A stretch of DNA of 64,000 bases, taken from assembly GCF_023856365.1 (NCBI RefSeq), contig NW_026042463.1, positions 62,001 to 126,000 on the forward strand, written 5' to 3'. Under the pieces are notes generated by a model. It made no database searches. It saw only the letters and a program-made list of their open reading frames with translations, and was not told where the DNA came from. The position numbers and the translations under genes are program-made. Origin of the DNA: Brienomyrus brachyistius. Its lineage: Eukaryota > Chordata > Actinopteri > Osteoglossiformes > Mormyridae. Of the stretch, positions 1 to 10,934 are shown piece after piece. How positions within the stretch are numbered: position 1 is the first letter of the stretch; every line of letters starts with the position of its first letter.

Positions 1-36
1 ATTTTTTGCCATTTAGTAGCTAATTTAAGCACTTAC

Positions 37-69
37 CCAATGCCTCAATTTGTTTTAGGTCAGTAATGT
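37..69 (-). other. Candidate 33-bp micro-exon, copy 1
   Basis: Minus strand: a pyrimidine-rich stretch and CAG acceptor, 33 bases reading ITDLKQIEAL in one frame, then a consensus GTAAGTGC donor. The identical copy is 24100-24132, where a phase-compatible downstream exon exists. In this copy any downstream exon would lie left of the window. Confidence 0.3.
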
Positions 70-869
70 CTGAGCCAAAAGAATGAATGTATGAATTTAA
101 TACAATTCACCCACTCCCACCCACACACAAATCTGAAATTCAATTTAAGACACTTCTTAAACATTAGTGCATTAACAAAAAAGGAAAATCTTAAGAGATT
201 CAGTAGGATTTTCTATGTTAGACTTAAGCTAATAGTTCAATAGTTTTTACATATTTCAATATACCAATTTGACTTTAATGTTGAAACAGATGCTAAAACA
301 TGGAATAATTTCATAACTAGAGAAACATGTTATTCACAAACACTAGCAAAGGTAGCTTATAGTTAAGCTTACTTAAGTCAGCAAGTCAGGCTACAGTGTG
401 TAAGAATAGTCGTAAACGATAATTTGTCTCAGTCTTACATGACAGAATAAGTAAACAGAAAATATAAAATGGCTGAAACAGCGTCATTAACGCCAGCTAC
501 AGTAGAGGCGCAGAAAAGGTGTCATGACTGAAGTATTCCCAAACTCTGGAAGACCGTATGCGAGCCTTTTTTGCCGCGTGTTTCTCCAGAGGCTCCGGAG
601 CTCCGCTGGTTGACACAGCCATGTTGGTTCATGTGCAGGGGGACGAGCGGCAAATTTCTTTTTTGCAGGGTGGTAGGTGATGTCTCATTAATATTTATTA
701 ATTTACTTACAAAATGGTGCGGCACTGCATCCAAGCCTGCGGCACTCAGAGTCACAAATACAGTGGAAACCATTTGTAGTAATTACGTCTGTCTGGCTGA
801 TTTCCAACTAATTGATATTTGTATATTTATTACATGAATATAAGGTAATATAAGGTAATAGAAGAGGTA

Positions 870-1310
870 TTTAATGGTTTTCCATCTGAGGAATTTGCAA
901 AAAACTGCAGTGCATGATGGGTCGGACCTAAAGGCTGCCTTAACGTCCTCATCTGTATGACGACATACATCAAGACTAGGAAGGTGCATAATGTTCATGT
1001 CTGGTTGCGTTTGTTGGTCCAGAAAGTAATTCAATTTCGCCATGTAGGTTACGTTCTTAAAAACTGCTTGGATATAGCCCGATTATATGCTGTGGGCCTT
1101 TTAATTTCTTTGTTTACCAGGTAGGCTACCTTCTTTAAACTGCGTTTTGTTAGACTACATATTTAGGGAGGTCTTTATAAATTTATAGTAGTCTTCATAA
1201 ATATGTACATAGTTTAGCCTAACCCAGCCACTTAAGGGAGAAAGCCAGCTCAACTAGGTGTCGGTCCCAAGCCCGGATTAATGGGGAGGGTTGGCGTCAA
1301 GAAATAAAGA
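870..1310. repeat. Dispersed repeat (about 430 bp)
   Basis: The interval matches 10935-11610 in inverted orientation, with a SINE interrupting the other copy. Shared blocks include the stretch from the TGACGCCAACCC region to the AAACTGCAGTGCATGATGGG region. A copy also lies in the second duplication block (about 24959-25399). No coding potential was recognised; it is probably part of a transposable element. Confidence 0.7.
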
Positions 1311-1559
1311 GACTGTATCTTCACTGCATGACTGATGTCAAAATGTGTGAAATATGTGGTTGTATTAATAAATGCATTAAAGTAGGTTAATGATTCTGTG
1401 CTGTCTAAATTGTATAGAAAATTTCTACGTATAGCCAAACAAATCTCCTCCTGTTTGAAAAGGCATAGAAAAAGCAATTTAGCCACTAAAACTTTACAGT
1501 TTTTGTGAGGGACAGTCGAATTCTCTCGTTTCTCTCGTCAAGTTTTTTTGTGATCCTGC

Positions 1560-1690
1560 ACCTACACTTTGCCGGCCCCAGGAGGATGGGCTCCCCCTTT
1601 GAGTTTGGTCCCTCCCAAGGTTTCTTCCTTCTTGGGAGTTTTTCCATGCTATCGGCGCCTATGGCTTACTCACTGGGGGCTTTGGGTGGG
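1560..1690 (+). repeat. LINE 3'-end fragment
   Basis: The stretch with GGAGGATGGGCTCCCCCTTTG and 'GGCTTACTCACTGGGGGCTTTGGGT' type sequence is shared with 9110-9300 and 35630-35835. In those copies it runs on to a 3' terminus ending in short tail repeats. Here the tail is lost after about 1690. Repeated in copy 2 at about 25649-25779. Confidence 0.7.
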
Positions 1691-2455
1691 CATGATATAA
1701 AGCAAAGCATTTTCCCTCCCAGTTTCCTCCTCTGGTCCACATTGCAGGACCATCAGCCATCAGAAACAGCCAGACGGTCTCCTTCAGCTTCTTTAGTGTC
1801 CTTGGAAGCCAAGGCAGTTTTAGGTCTGAGAAGAGGTTTATCAGAAGGACACATATTACGTCGTTTGTCCTGAAATGTAACATGGGGAGGAAAAGTTAAG
1901 CGGTTTAGTCAGATTGGAGTCGTTTATTCAGCAGTGGCAGCGCCAGTGACTTAATGCTACAGGTGCTATAGGGGAGTGAGATTATTTAGACCGGGTGCTT
2001 TAGCTTTTCAGCTTATGTAGATGGTGTATAGAAGCACACAGCACGATAAGCTACAGCATGGATAAAATAGGATAAAATATGAAATTCTAACGTCTAGCTC
2101 ACAGAGCCTCTATGTGTACTTTGAAGAAAAAATACACTACAAGTATGCTGTAAAAACCGCAAAAATGTCTTACACAATATACAGATTTTACAGATAGTTA
2201 AAGAAAAAATGAAACCAATATTTTGGGGGTGCTGTGGGGGTACTATGGTCATTGGAGGAGGAGCTAGAGCCCCCCCCCCCCAAGCTTTTCCTTGGTGCTG
2301 CCACTGTTGTTCAGATTAAAAGTAACATTGTCATTAATAAACAGTACTCTGATCAAATTTTTGCATGTACAAACACAATCAAAGTTTAACCACATGTTTA
2401 GACACAATTCACACACCTGTTACATTTCCATAATGCTAAGACTCTCTACACTTAC

Positions 2456-3941
2456 TTCATCCACTTTCTTGTTTGGTACACAGTCATTTGATGGATGTGT
2501 AAGATCATTACCAGACCGTCTGCTGCAAACTCTACAGTTAATGAATGGCTGCAAAAACACACAGACACACAAAAACAGTATTTAAAGAGTGGTGGGCAAT
2601 AAATACAGTGAGAGAAGGTGTAGTAAAGATATATCTAATGATTTAAGGCAGAGCTGCTGGAGTGCAGGGTTTAATGACACAGAACAATTTTAGAGGAAAG
2701 AGCTTCCAAAGCAGGGTCACCATAAGGCTATATTATACAAAGCAAGTTCATCTAAAAGTATGAACAACAAATCCCGTTTAACTGAACACTGCTCTGTATT
2801 AAAATACTGTCCTCCGATCAAGCTAAGTGGTCCTGTAGTTCACTATTTAAAGAGGTAAATTTAAAGGGTAATTCACACTGCACATCTACCCTGCTCTGAC
2901 CAGGTTTAATTACTGGCTTTCTAATTAAAACAGGAGTTAAGTCCTGCCCTTTCACCACAAAACACCACACTGCCATTTAAGGCTGATTTCAACAATGAGT
3001 TTTAGTTAACCTGGCTCGATTGAGTTAACTCTGGGTATGTAAAACCCGCTTTGTAGTACAGCCCACAGGTCTTTAAATAAGGCCAGCTAGGGTTCATAGC
3101 TCGAAGCATAATCTACAGGTCACCCCTCAGATGATTAGCATTTGCTTCTGCCTGGTAATCCAGCCTTTAAGCCTGTAAACCTACTAAAATTTGAGAATAA
3201 GGTGAAGGAACTGGCTCTTTGAGGCCACCTATGTATTTGTTACTTTATTGTTGGCTAACTTTCCCCCGCAGGGCATCAAAAAAGTTAACATGAACCTAAA
3301 TTAATTTGCTAACTGATATGTCCAATGCTCACAGTCACAGTGACTCTTTACTTACCCTCTTGTCCATGAAAATACAGTCAGCCCGATGGTCTGTTGCAGT
3401 TGACTTTGGACATTTTGTTGCTCTCAAGAGAATCTCAATGTCAATGTATTCACTGCTGATCTAAATCACATAAACACGTTATATACAAAATTGCCTACAA
3501 CTGTTTTAAAGGCAATATAACAAACAATAATCACCCAAAAAATGGCAAACTGTCACAGACTTGACTGCAGCAGATTCAGAGAGAAACTGTGAGAAGGTAA
3601 AATTGACCAGGGCTGAGATATACAACCATCACTTTCATTGTGAAGAGACATTAAGCATCATATGCATTGAAATTAAAACATCAAAATCAATGTGATACTC
3701 ATTAGTTCAGCTTGCAGATGATGAAAGTTTCACACTTTTGTAAACACTTTCTCAGCAGTTACCTTCGGACGGCCCTGGATGTTATAGAAATTCATGTGCT
3801 GACGGGTTCCTTGATGAGCATTTTCGACTGCGAGTTTAATGGCCGTCTTGTGAGTGCAGGGAGACTGTGGTAATCTTGCTGGGCCTCTGTGGAGATAAGC
3901 AGAGCTCCATAAGCCAAAACCAGAAGCAGCAGGCGGGTCAT
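2456..3941 (-). pseudogene. Chemerin (RARRES2)-like gene, exons 1-3, copy 1, frame break in exon 1
   Basis: Three minus-strand exons with GT-AG signals. Exon 1 (3941-3763) starts MTRLLLLVLAYGALLIS, a signal peptide, followed by AQQDYHSLP as in fish chemerins. Exon 2 (3460-3356, 35 codons) contains LLRATKCPKS and DCIFMDKR. Exon 3 (2548-2456, 31 codons) starts PFINCRVCSRRSGN and ends near a further Cys. Exons 2 and 3 are phase 0 and open throughout. The Cys spacing and the 'DRP-ID/NC-VC' style stretch fit the cystatin-fold chemerin family: secreted precursors of a leukocyte chemoattractant. Exon 1 is 179 nt. The signal-peptide frame runs to a stop, while the downstream helix (TAIKLAVENAHQ) is in another frame, so one base is missing or two are extra. 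The terminal exon was not found. Family assignment is by recall of sequence pattern. Confidence 0.6.
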
Positions 3942-4265
3942 CTTCCTCTCAGCTTTGAAGGGAGAAGCAGGACTGAGGACACTGATCTGTGGTCCCCTTA
4001 TCCAGCACGTCCAGGGGCGTGTCCTTCACTCGAAACAAACAGACCTTTGAACAACATTGGAAAACTCTTCAGGATGAATTGAGGCAGGTGGTCAAGTGGG
4101 TTTATTGTTATTTCAGCAATATACACAGTACACAGTGAAAGGAAACATTGTTCCTCCTGGACCACGGTGCAACACAAAGAAGAAAAACAGAAACAACACA
4201 AGATGACACAAGTGCGGGCAAGATAGAACTATACAGAGTGAAAGGAGCACAAACAGAGGGAGAAA

Positions 4266-5300
4266 GTGCAAGATAAACACAAGAGCAACAATACAATACT
4301 ACAGGACAAGACAGCGCAGTCAAGAACACAGAGTGCAGCCAGAGCTAACCTGAATAGGGGCATCAAGGTTGCCAGGCAGGCAGAGAAACAGAAAATAGAG
4401 GTCTACTTCACATACAACAACCCACAGTGGGTGTGGCAGGGAATACAACACATTACAAACTTCAAAGGCAACAACACCGTCACTGTTAACAGCAACGCCC
4501 TTTTAGCAAAGGAGCTAAACAGCTTCTTTGCTCGTCTGGAGGAACACAGAGCAGACATAGCCACACTGCCCCCTCCCCCAATCTCCAGCACTCACAGACT
4601 CCCTCTGCAGGAACACCACGCGAGAAGGCACATTGCATCTCTAGGTGTGTGGAGTTTAAGACAAGGCAAGTGATGCTACGATAATATAATTCCTTGGTAA
4701 GACCCCACCTAGAATATTGTGTGCGGGTTTGGTTACCATACCTTAAGAAGGACATTGCTGCCTTGGAAAAGGTGCAACGTAGGGCAACGAGAATGATTCC
4801 TGGTCTTAGAGGAATGTCTAATGAGGAGAGGTTAGCTGAGCTGAATCTGTTTAGCCTCGAGCAAAGGAGACTAAGGGGGGACATAATCCAGGTGTTTAAG
4901 ATTCTAACAGGTCTGGATGCTGTTCAGCCAAATGGCTATTTCAATGTTAGTTTAAATACCAGAACTCGTGGCCATAAGTGGAAATTAGCTGGAGAACATT
5001 TTAAAACGAATTTGATGAAGCATTTCTGTACACAGCGTGTAGTTAGAGTATGGAATAGTCTTCCTGTTATTGTAACACAAGCTAAAACCCTGGGTTCTTT
5101 TAAATCAGAGCTAGATAAGATTTTTGAGCTATTAGCTAAGTTCTCCTCAAAGGAGCTTGATGGGCCGAATGGCCTCCTCTCATTTGTAAATCTCTTTGGT
5201 TCTTATGAGTCAGCTTACAGAGATGAGGTCCAGAAACTGATAGGTTGGAGTTCAGCAAACAATTTGGCACTAAACAGCACAAAGACAAAGGAATCACTGA
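4266..5300 (+). mobile_element. Mosaic of two non-LTR retrotransposons, copy 1
   Basis: 4266-4640 reads as a Rex1-like LINE segment between endonuclease and reverse transcriptase (KVARQAEKQK, WQGIQHITNFKG, LNSFFARLEEHR). About 4642-5209 is the 3' part of a second LINE: reverse transcriptase C-terminal region with VRPHLEYCVRVWLPYL and IPGLRGMSNEERL, ending in the GGCCGAATGGCC terminus and a TTCTTATG tail. From 5210 the Rex1-like frame resumes (YRDEVQKLIGWSS). The second LINE is therefore a 5'-truncated insertion into the first. By chance, 4694-5437 is open across the downstream junction. Catalytic motifs are absent, so it is inactive. Confidence 0.8.
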
Positions 5301-5730
5301 CTTCAGGAAGGATGGAGGCGACACTGGCCTGCCTAGATGGATGGATGGATGTTTTTATTGACATTGTAAGTACAATGAGATTTAGTTTGGAACGCGCCAG
5401 CAGCTACACAGTATATTTACAATTATATAGATTGTGAGGCATAAAATAAGGTGTGAGTAATATAACATAACGACATAATATAAGTAATCATTAATTAATC
5501 ATTACAGATGGTATGAGGTGTGAACCGCTAGGCTGCTATGGCATGTTTGGTATCAAACCGATGGAAAATCACTCCAGTTTCCAAATCTGGTCAGTGGTTA
5601 CCACGAAAGTGAATATATCAAAAGTTACACCAGCCTAACGAAAATCATCAATACAAGGGAAATCACTCTGGTCATAAATCTCAAAAGGACTGATACAGAC
5701 CCCCTTCCGAAAGCCCGCCAAATGGATGGT

Positions 5731-6120
5731 CAGCCATTGGTCCAGGAGTCGAATTCCTGGTCACTCCTATTCACGAACTTTACACTATAAAACCTGGCAC
5801 CTCAGAACAAAGCCAGGAGAGGAGAAACAGAAGGGAGGAGAAAACAAAAGACCATCAGCACGAAGAGAGGCAGAGAACATCAGCCCAAGAGAAGAGAAGC
5901 CCACAAGAAGCCCTCCTGAAGCCTATCAGTGAAGACCCAGCTGGACAGAGAACTGCAACCAAGCCCAAGCTTCACCAGGAGAGGGAATCAGAGGGGCTCC
6001 ACTCCAACAACCGCTGCAAACACCGCGCCTCCCTGAGTGCCATCACCCATCAGCTCATCAGCCTCCGCAACCAACTGCCAAGACCCCCCCCCCCCCCCAC
6101 TCTGCAACCAAGTAAACAAA
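5731..6120 (+). promoter_or_regulatory. Promoter-like segment with inverted CCAAT and TATA
   Basis: An ATTGG (inverted CCAAT) at 5736-5740 is followed about 45 bp later by TATAAAA at 5786-5792, then a purine-rich leader of about 300 bp ending in a long C-run. This spacing is typical of a pol II promoter or of an LTR/TE promoter. No convincing coding exon follows. Repeated at about 29819-30200 in copy 2. May belong to an unrecognised element. Confidence 0.35.
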
Positions 6121-7329
6121 CTTCCTTTCATTTATAACAACCTAAACTCCTATTCACCTGCTATATTACTTTAGGACAGTATTTCCACAAATTGCTTGCT
6201 TTGCAGAACAGTATTTTCCCTTTTAAGGTTACTCATTTTAAATCTGGTCATTGCATTTTCATGATTACATTGTTTGTGTCCACTCCGTTATTTCGTGTTT
6301 ATTGTTTGTTAGGTGTAATGTCTGTCTTATGTTAGTTATAGGAATAAATGCATGTCTTTTACACAACTTCAGCCTCCGTTCATTGAGTGCTCACAAGAAT
6401 CCCTGCCTGTGCGATCTACGCTCTGAAACCTCAAATTCGCCTGAAATATCGCGAGACTCTCTCTCATTGGCCGTGAGGGGAGCTTCGCTACCGATCGTTT
6501 ACATTACCTGGTGACGCAGCTCGTTGGACAAGCCTTCTATTCTAACCCAGGTTATTACGTGATACTGGTTATTAATGAGTTCCATTTAAGTCACACATTA
6601 ACAGACTCACGGTGTTTCGCAATTGAGTTTGAGCCGACCATTCAGCATAAAAATTGGTTAATAATCACAAGGCACAAGGTTTAAACTTATTCTGAGCACA
6701 CAATTTAAACTTTTTATGACCGAACGTGCAGTGAAGAAGCGCTACTGTCAACTGGTTGCAAAAGTCGCACTCATGGCAATCTGAAGGCATTTAAGCGGGA
6801 TCATATGGGCTTATTATAGTTATTTTTATTTCTATTATTAGTAGTTATATTATTTTGTTTTATTTTCGGTGATTTCATTGTAGTTCTTTCGTATTAAACT
6901 GCAGTAAACTTTAACCCTATGTCTGACGAGATTCTCAGATGTAGCGCTTTGTTTCCAGGTTCAATTCGGACGAGTGTCTCCGTTTCTATATATCCTGGGA
7001 GAGATCTCTCTATTAGCGAACGGGAATACTTGTTATGAGGTTCTAACCTAAATTATGTTGCGCTTGGACATAAGACCGATAGCTTAGTTACCTATCAGGA
7101 TCATACTCGTATGTGTGTGCCTGCTTTAGACAAAGCAAGTTTAACACAACTTTGCGCTGTGAGCCAAGTGTGTGTCATTTAGAAATTGGGAGTCTCCTGT
7201 GCTTGAGACCCGCCGTGGTTAAGCACCATTTGCGACGAGATATAGTGCACTCACAATTTAAATCTGTCGCCGTAACGCGTGCGCCGTCTCGCTTCAGTAA
7301 TTGTTTTAAGGGGTGATGACGAAGATGAC

Positions 7330-7456
7330 GAATTTACTTTCCTGAAGAGGAGCAGGATGGGTCACGCGTTCTGTAAGATTTGTCTCCCACGGGGAAGGAA
7401 CGATGTCAGTCGGCATGAAAAATCCAAGTCATTAGTGAATGACAGAGCCGCATGAG
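7330..7456 (+). pseudogene. hAT-type zinc-finger fragment
   Basis: An open stretch reads GHAFCKICLPRGRNDVSRHE, a C-x2-C ... H pattern like the N-terminal zinc fingers of hAT-like fish transposases. It starts just right of the duplication break at 7314 and stops at a TGA near 7456. No catalytic region follows, so it is a short relic. Confidence 0.45.
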
Positions 7457-7489
7457 TGAACATGAAAAATTAATAGAAAATAAATGACA

Positions 7490-7570
7490 AATGGTTATTT
7501 TATATTTTATATATTTTATATATTTATATTTATATTATATTTTATATAATTTATATTATTTTATATTTCC
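7490..7570. repeat. AT-rich low-complexity tract
   Basis: Short tandem TATATTTTATAT-type repeats. No other feature seen. Confidence 0.7.
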
Positions 7571-7862
7571 TGTCTTAAAATGTAAGGGATACACGTGGTC
7601 ATTTCCGTTGTTTCCTGTTTCCTGCGAGAGTGATACTGACTGCTAGCGCGCGAACTTTGAAACCATAGATATCACCTAAATAATAATTCGAGTTAAGTCA
7701 TTGGGAAAAAGCTTCGCAAGATTAATAATCCTCCAAAATAAATAAATAAAATTTCCCAGACCCCGACGGATTAATCACCTACGCAAGTACCGACCCACGA
7801 TCTTCGTTCAATTAAGAAGGTGCTTCCAGCCTTACAGCCTCAGTTTACGTAAGTACAACGCC

Positions 7863-8540
7863 ATGTCTACTGTTCCGTGTTCTGAGTGTAATATGTTTAG
7901 CTATTCTTCTCCAGTCATTAGCGGTATTTATACATGTGAGAAGTGTCAGTTAGTCGCTAGACTGACGGAGAAGATTGTAGTGTTAGAGGGACGTATCCGG
8001 ACGTTACATAACATTCAGGAGAATGAGAGTTTTATTGACTCAGTATTAGCGGCTCCGGATATGTCCGCGATAGCCAGTAAGTCTCCCCCTGCTCCGGCAG
8101 CAGAGCCTTCGCAGCAAGGCGAGTGGGTGACGACCCGGCGGCATAGTCGCAAATCCAAACCAAACTTACACCGGCACCATTCGCCTATCCGCGTTTCCAA
8201 CAGGTTCTCCCCACTCAGTGAAACTCCCACTGAGACGCCTGTTGAAAGTGCTCTAATAATTGGTGATTCTATTCTAAGAAACGTGAGAGTAGCGACTCCA
8301 GCGACCATTGTAAATTGTCTCCCGGGTGCCAGAGCGACCGACATCTCGGCAAATTTAAAAGTGCTGGCTAAAAGTAAACGTAAATACTCTCAGATAGTTA
8401 TCCACGTCGGCACTAATGATGTCCGATTGAGGCAATCGGAGATCACAAAGGCAAATTTTAAAGAGGTGTGCAACATTGCGAAGAAGATGTGTGTGTCAGT
8501 AACGTGCTCTGTCCAGACTAAAAACTCAAGTCCAGACTAA
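7863..8540 (+). pseudogene. LINE ORF1 with SGNH-esterase-like domain, truncated
   Basis: Open frame of 225 codons. The N-terminus has a Cys motif (CSECNMF ... YTCEKC), then a short coiled stretch, then an SGNH hydrolase-like region with block [12 protein letters not shown], a GAR block in the middle and HVGTNDVR. These are features of ORF1 proteins of CR1/L2/Rex-type non-LTR retrotransposons, which bind RNA and may have esterase activity. The C-terminal part is lost: near 8515 the sequence jumps straight into the 3' region of the same kind of element. The upstream leader (7600-7862) is probably its 5' UTR. Confidence 0.75.
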
Positions 8541-9310
8541 AAACACACCTGTTTAGTTTAGCGTATAGGGACACTAGTTCTAGCCCTAGCTAACTCTTCA
8601 CTCCCAGGCAGACCTGTAGTGTGAGGTGTAGAGCTGGGTGGGGATCGGTGCCATTGGCTTTGGATGAACTGGATTGTCAGTGCTGTCACTCTAGCTTTGC
8701 AATCTCTTGTGGAACTGGAGTGCTGACATTTCAGGGACTCCCCATGCCGGCATTCCCACTTGCCTCTCCCTCCTACTGATGCTGCCATAGCCATATCTGC
8801 CGGAGCTTGCAGATTGCACTTCATATTGTACTCACCTAGCTTTTAGCACTGCCAATAGCCTCCTCTACTATGCCTAATTGTACATTTTATTTCCCCTACT
8901 CCTCCTGGGGGTGATGCCTGGAGACCTCAATCTATCAAGATATCCAGCACACCCGACCACCACCAGTGACGTCCCTGCATCCAGCTCGCCGTTCTGATCT
9001 TCCATGTATGACCCGCTGCCTTACCTCTGGTTGCCTGGCAATTGGAAGAAGACTCGGCTTCGGCATTGGCTTATCTTCCTTGCTCTCCTCTCTCTATTTG
9101 ACTATCCCTGCCGGCCCCTGGAGGATGGGCTTCCCCTTTGAGTCTGGTCCCTCTCAAGGTTTCTTCCTTCTAGGGAGTTTTTCCTTGCCACTGTCGCCTA
9201 TGGCTTACTCACTGGGGGCTTTGGGTGAGGATACTGTAAAGCGCTTTGAGACAATGTAATGTTGTGATAATGCGCTATATAAAAATAAATTTGTTTGTTT
9301 GTTGTTGTTG
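8541..9310 (+). mobile_element. LINE 3' region joined directly to ORF1
   Basis: Holds the conserved 3' module also seen at 1560-1690 and 35630-35835, then GCGCTTTGAGACAATGTAAT, the ATAAAAATAAA end and a TTTG/TTG microsatellite tail. There is no endonuclease or reverse transcriptase between it and the ORF1 fragment, so the copy is internally deleted by several kb, like a non-autonomous derivative. The region 8560-8950 is non-coding. Confidence 0.7.
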
Positions 9311-9401
9311 ATACTGGAGCCTGGTTGCGGTGGTGGGATGGCTCACGGCGGGTGCCGGAAAATTTCCTTTATTTTCAAATCCAAACCTTGACAGGTATGC
9401 T

Positions 9402-9672
9402 GCTGTTCCAAATCATGGGTGCATGTTACAAGTGCGGAACATATTTTAACTTAGTACTAACTTAGCATCATATTTGATCTGATTCGACTGAATATCCCAG
9501 GTTTCCATCTCTCATGCATCTGGTGTGACGTGTTTTCAGACTCTCAGGCTGGCGCCTGAGAAACGTCTCACTCCGGCCAGCTGACCAAAGTTGGTAACCT
9601 TGGTATTGTGTGTAGGAGATTCGGTATAACTATAATTTCGTTCTCCATTTGCATGCCCGAAGTGTCTTTAAG
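9402..9672. repeat. Direct repeat, left copy
   Basis: About 270 bp nearly identical to 10097-10380, from TGTTCCAAATCATGGGTGCA to the AGTGTCTTTAA region. The right copy carries an extra 18 bp or so. The copies flank about 425 bp (9673-10096), so this could be a small element with long terminal direct repeats or a simple local duplication. A minus-strand B-box-like motif sits in the middle (around 9775-9785) but no tRNA fold is clear. Confidence 0.7.
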
Positions 9673-10096
9673 TGTTATGTAGTTTTGCCTGAAACGCAAA
9701 AATAAAACAAAGCAATTAAAGCCGATCAGTGGCTCAAATTGTGCTGTAGCGATTGAAGAACTTTTGTCGGAAGTTGGATTCGAACTTGGGATGCCTTACT
9801 TGGGAGAACAGAATACCAGAATAGAGTAGGTTAAGTCCAGCCTTGGCTTCCAAGCTGACGTTTTTCTACATATGTGCTTGTGTATCATGGACAGTAAGAG
9901 GGGGCAGGCAAGGAGAGAATTTCTCTCTTTGGGGATCAATAGAGTGTTGTTATTATAACGTCTAAAAAGTATGATGGTCTGTCGATAAATCAATAACAAT
10001 ATCAATGAAGTCAATGTTTATCTAAAGGAATCAGAATTCAGGAAAAGCCAGGGGCCGGACCGAGTGTAGGGGGCGTGGCCAGAGACAGCCTGCTGA

Positions 10097-10380
10097 CTGT
10101 TCCAAATCATGGGTGCATGTTACAAGTCCGGAACATATTTTAACTTAGTACTAACTTAGCATCATATTTGATCTGATTCGACTGAATATCCCAGGTTTCC
10201 ATCTCTCATGCATCTGGTGTGACGTGTTTTCAGACTCTCAGGCTGGCGCAAAGAAATCTTACGGGAATTGAACGTCTCACTCCGGTCAGCTGACCAAAGT
10301 TGGTAACCTTGGTATTGTGTGTAGGAGATTCGGTATAACTATAATTTCGTTCTCCATTTACATGCCCGTAGTGTCTTTAA
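10097..10380. repeat. Direct repeat, right copy
   Basis: Second copy of the 9402-9672 sequence, with an insertion near 10250-10266. It ends where the next dispersed repeat (10380-10870) begins. Confidence 0.7.
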
Positions 10381-10870
10381 CCGGCTGCACAAACTGGATC
10401 CGCCTCCATTACGACACAACTTTGCCCTTATTGGCTTAAGAATTTAGTCACATACATGACGTATATCTGCTATTTCTCCCGAGAAGCAGGTAAAGCAGTG
10501 GTAACTGCTTTGTAGTTAATTTACCTGGTAAAATTAAGTTTAAATAAATGATATAAATACTGTAATAGTACTCGTGAGCTTTGTTTATTTGTTATTAGTT
10601 ATTGTAATGTTGTGCTGCTTTATTTGTTTAATCGTCTAGTCTGTGGAGACATTCAAGTTAATCAAATAAGAATTGCACTGTACACTGTACATGACCATAA
10701 AAACTTTGTATCCTTGAAATAAATGTTTTTGATCTTTTCCTTGGCAGTTATCTTTTTACACAGGGCCTCTATGTACACGATAGTTTTTTTTTTCACGACT
10801 AACAGTATGGATCAGGAGTTGGTTATTGTAAAAGAAGTAATGTGCATGCAGGTGATATTTGTATAGATTT
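10380..10870. repeat. Dispersed repeat shared with 38782-39270
   Basis: About 490 bp of very similar sequence, starting GGCTGCACA..CTGGATCCGCC and ending near GATATTTGTATAGATTTA. It contains AATAAATG after TATCCTTGA. No open frame. Probably the 3' part or terminal region of a transposable element. Confidence 0.75.
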
Positions 10871-10934
10871 ATCCACACCCTTGTAGCAGTGCTGCCATTG
10901 CAGTCAGATCTCGCAAACTAGGAGTATTAGTTGT

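Larger units (their letters stand above)
1..7314. repeat. Segmental duplication, copy 1
   Basis: This block matches 24064-31400 base for base over almost its whole length, in the same orientation. Visible differences are few: a short replacement near 700-706, where copy 2 carries 26 more bases; one base in the C-run near 2270; two bases in the C-run near 6086; and a G/A difference at about 2931 versus 27020. Homology stops abruptly after the shared AAGGGG at 7309-7314, where this copy continues into a zinc-finger-like fragment. The match is already running at base 1, so the true left edge lies outside the window. Such high identity means a very recent duplication, gene conversion, or two haplotypes placed in tandem by the assembly. 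Confidence 0.95.

Noticed and set aside
4694..5437. 247-codon frame as a host gene
   Set aside because: It is two LINE fragments fused by insertion, with reverse transcriptase C-terminal motifs.
9770..9790. B-box-like GTTCGAATCC on the minus strand as a tRNA gene
   Set aside because: No A box at the right distance and no cloverleaf could be drawn.
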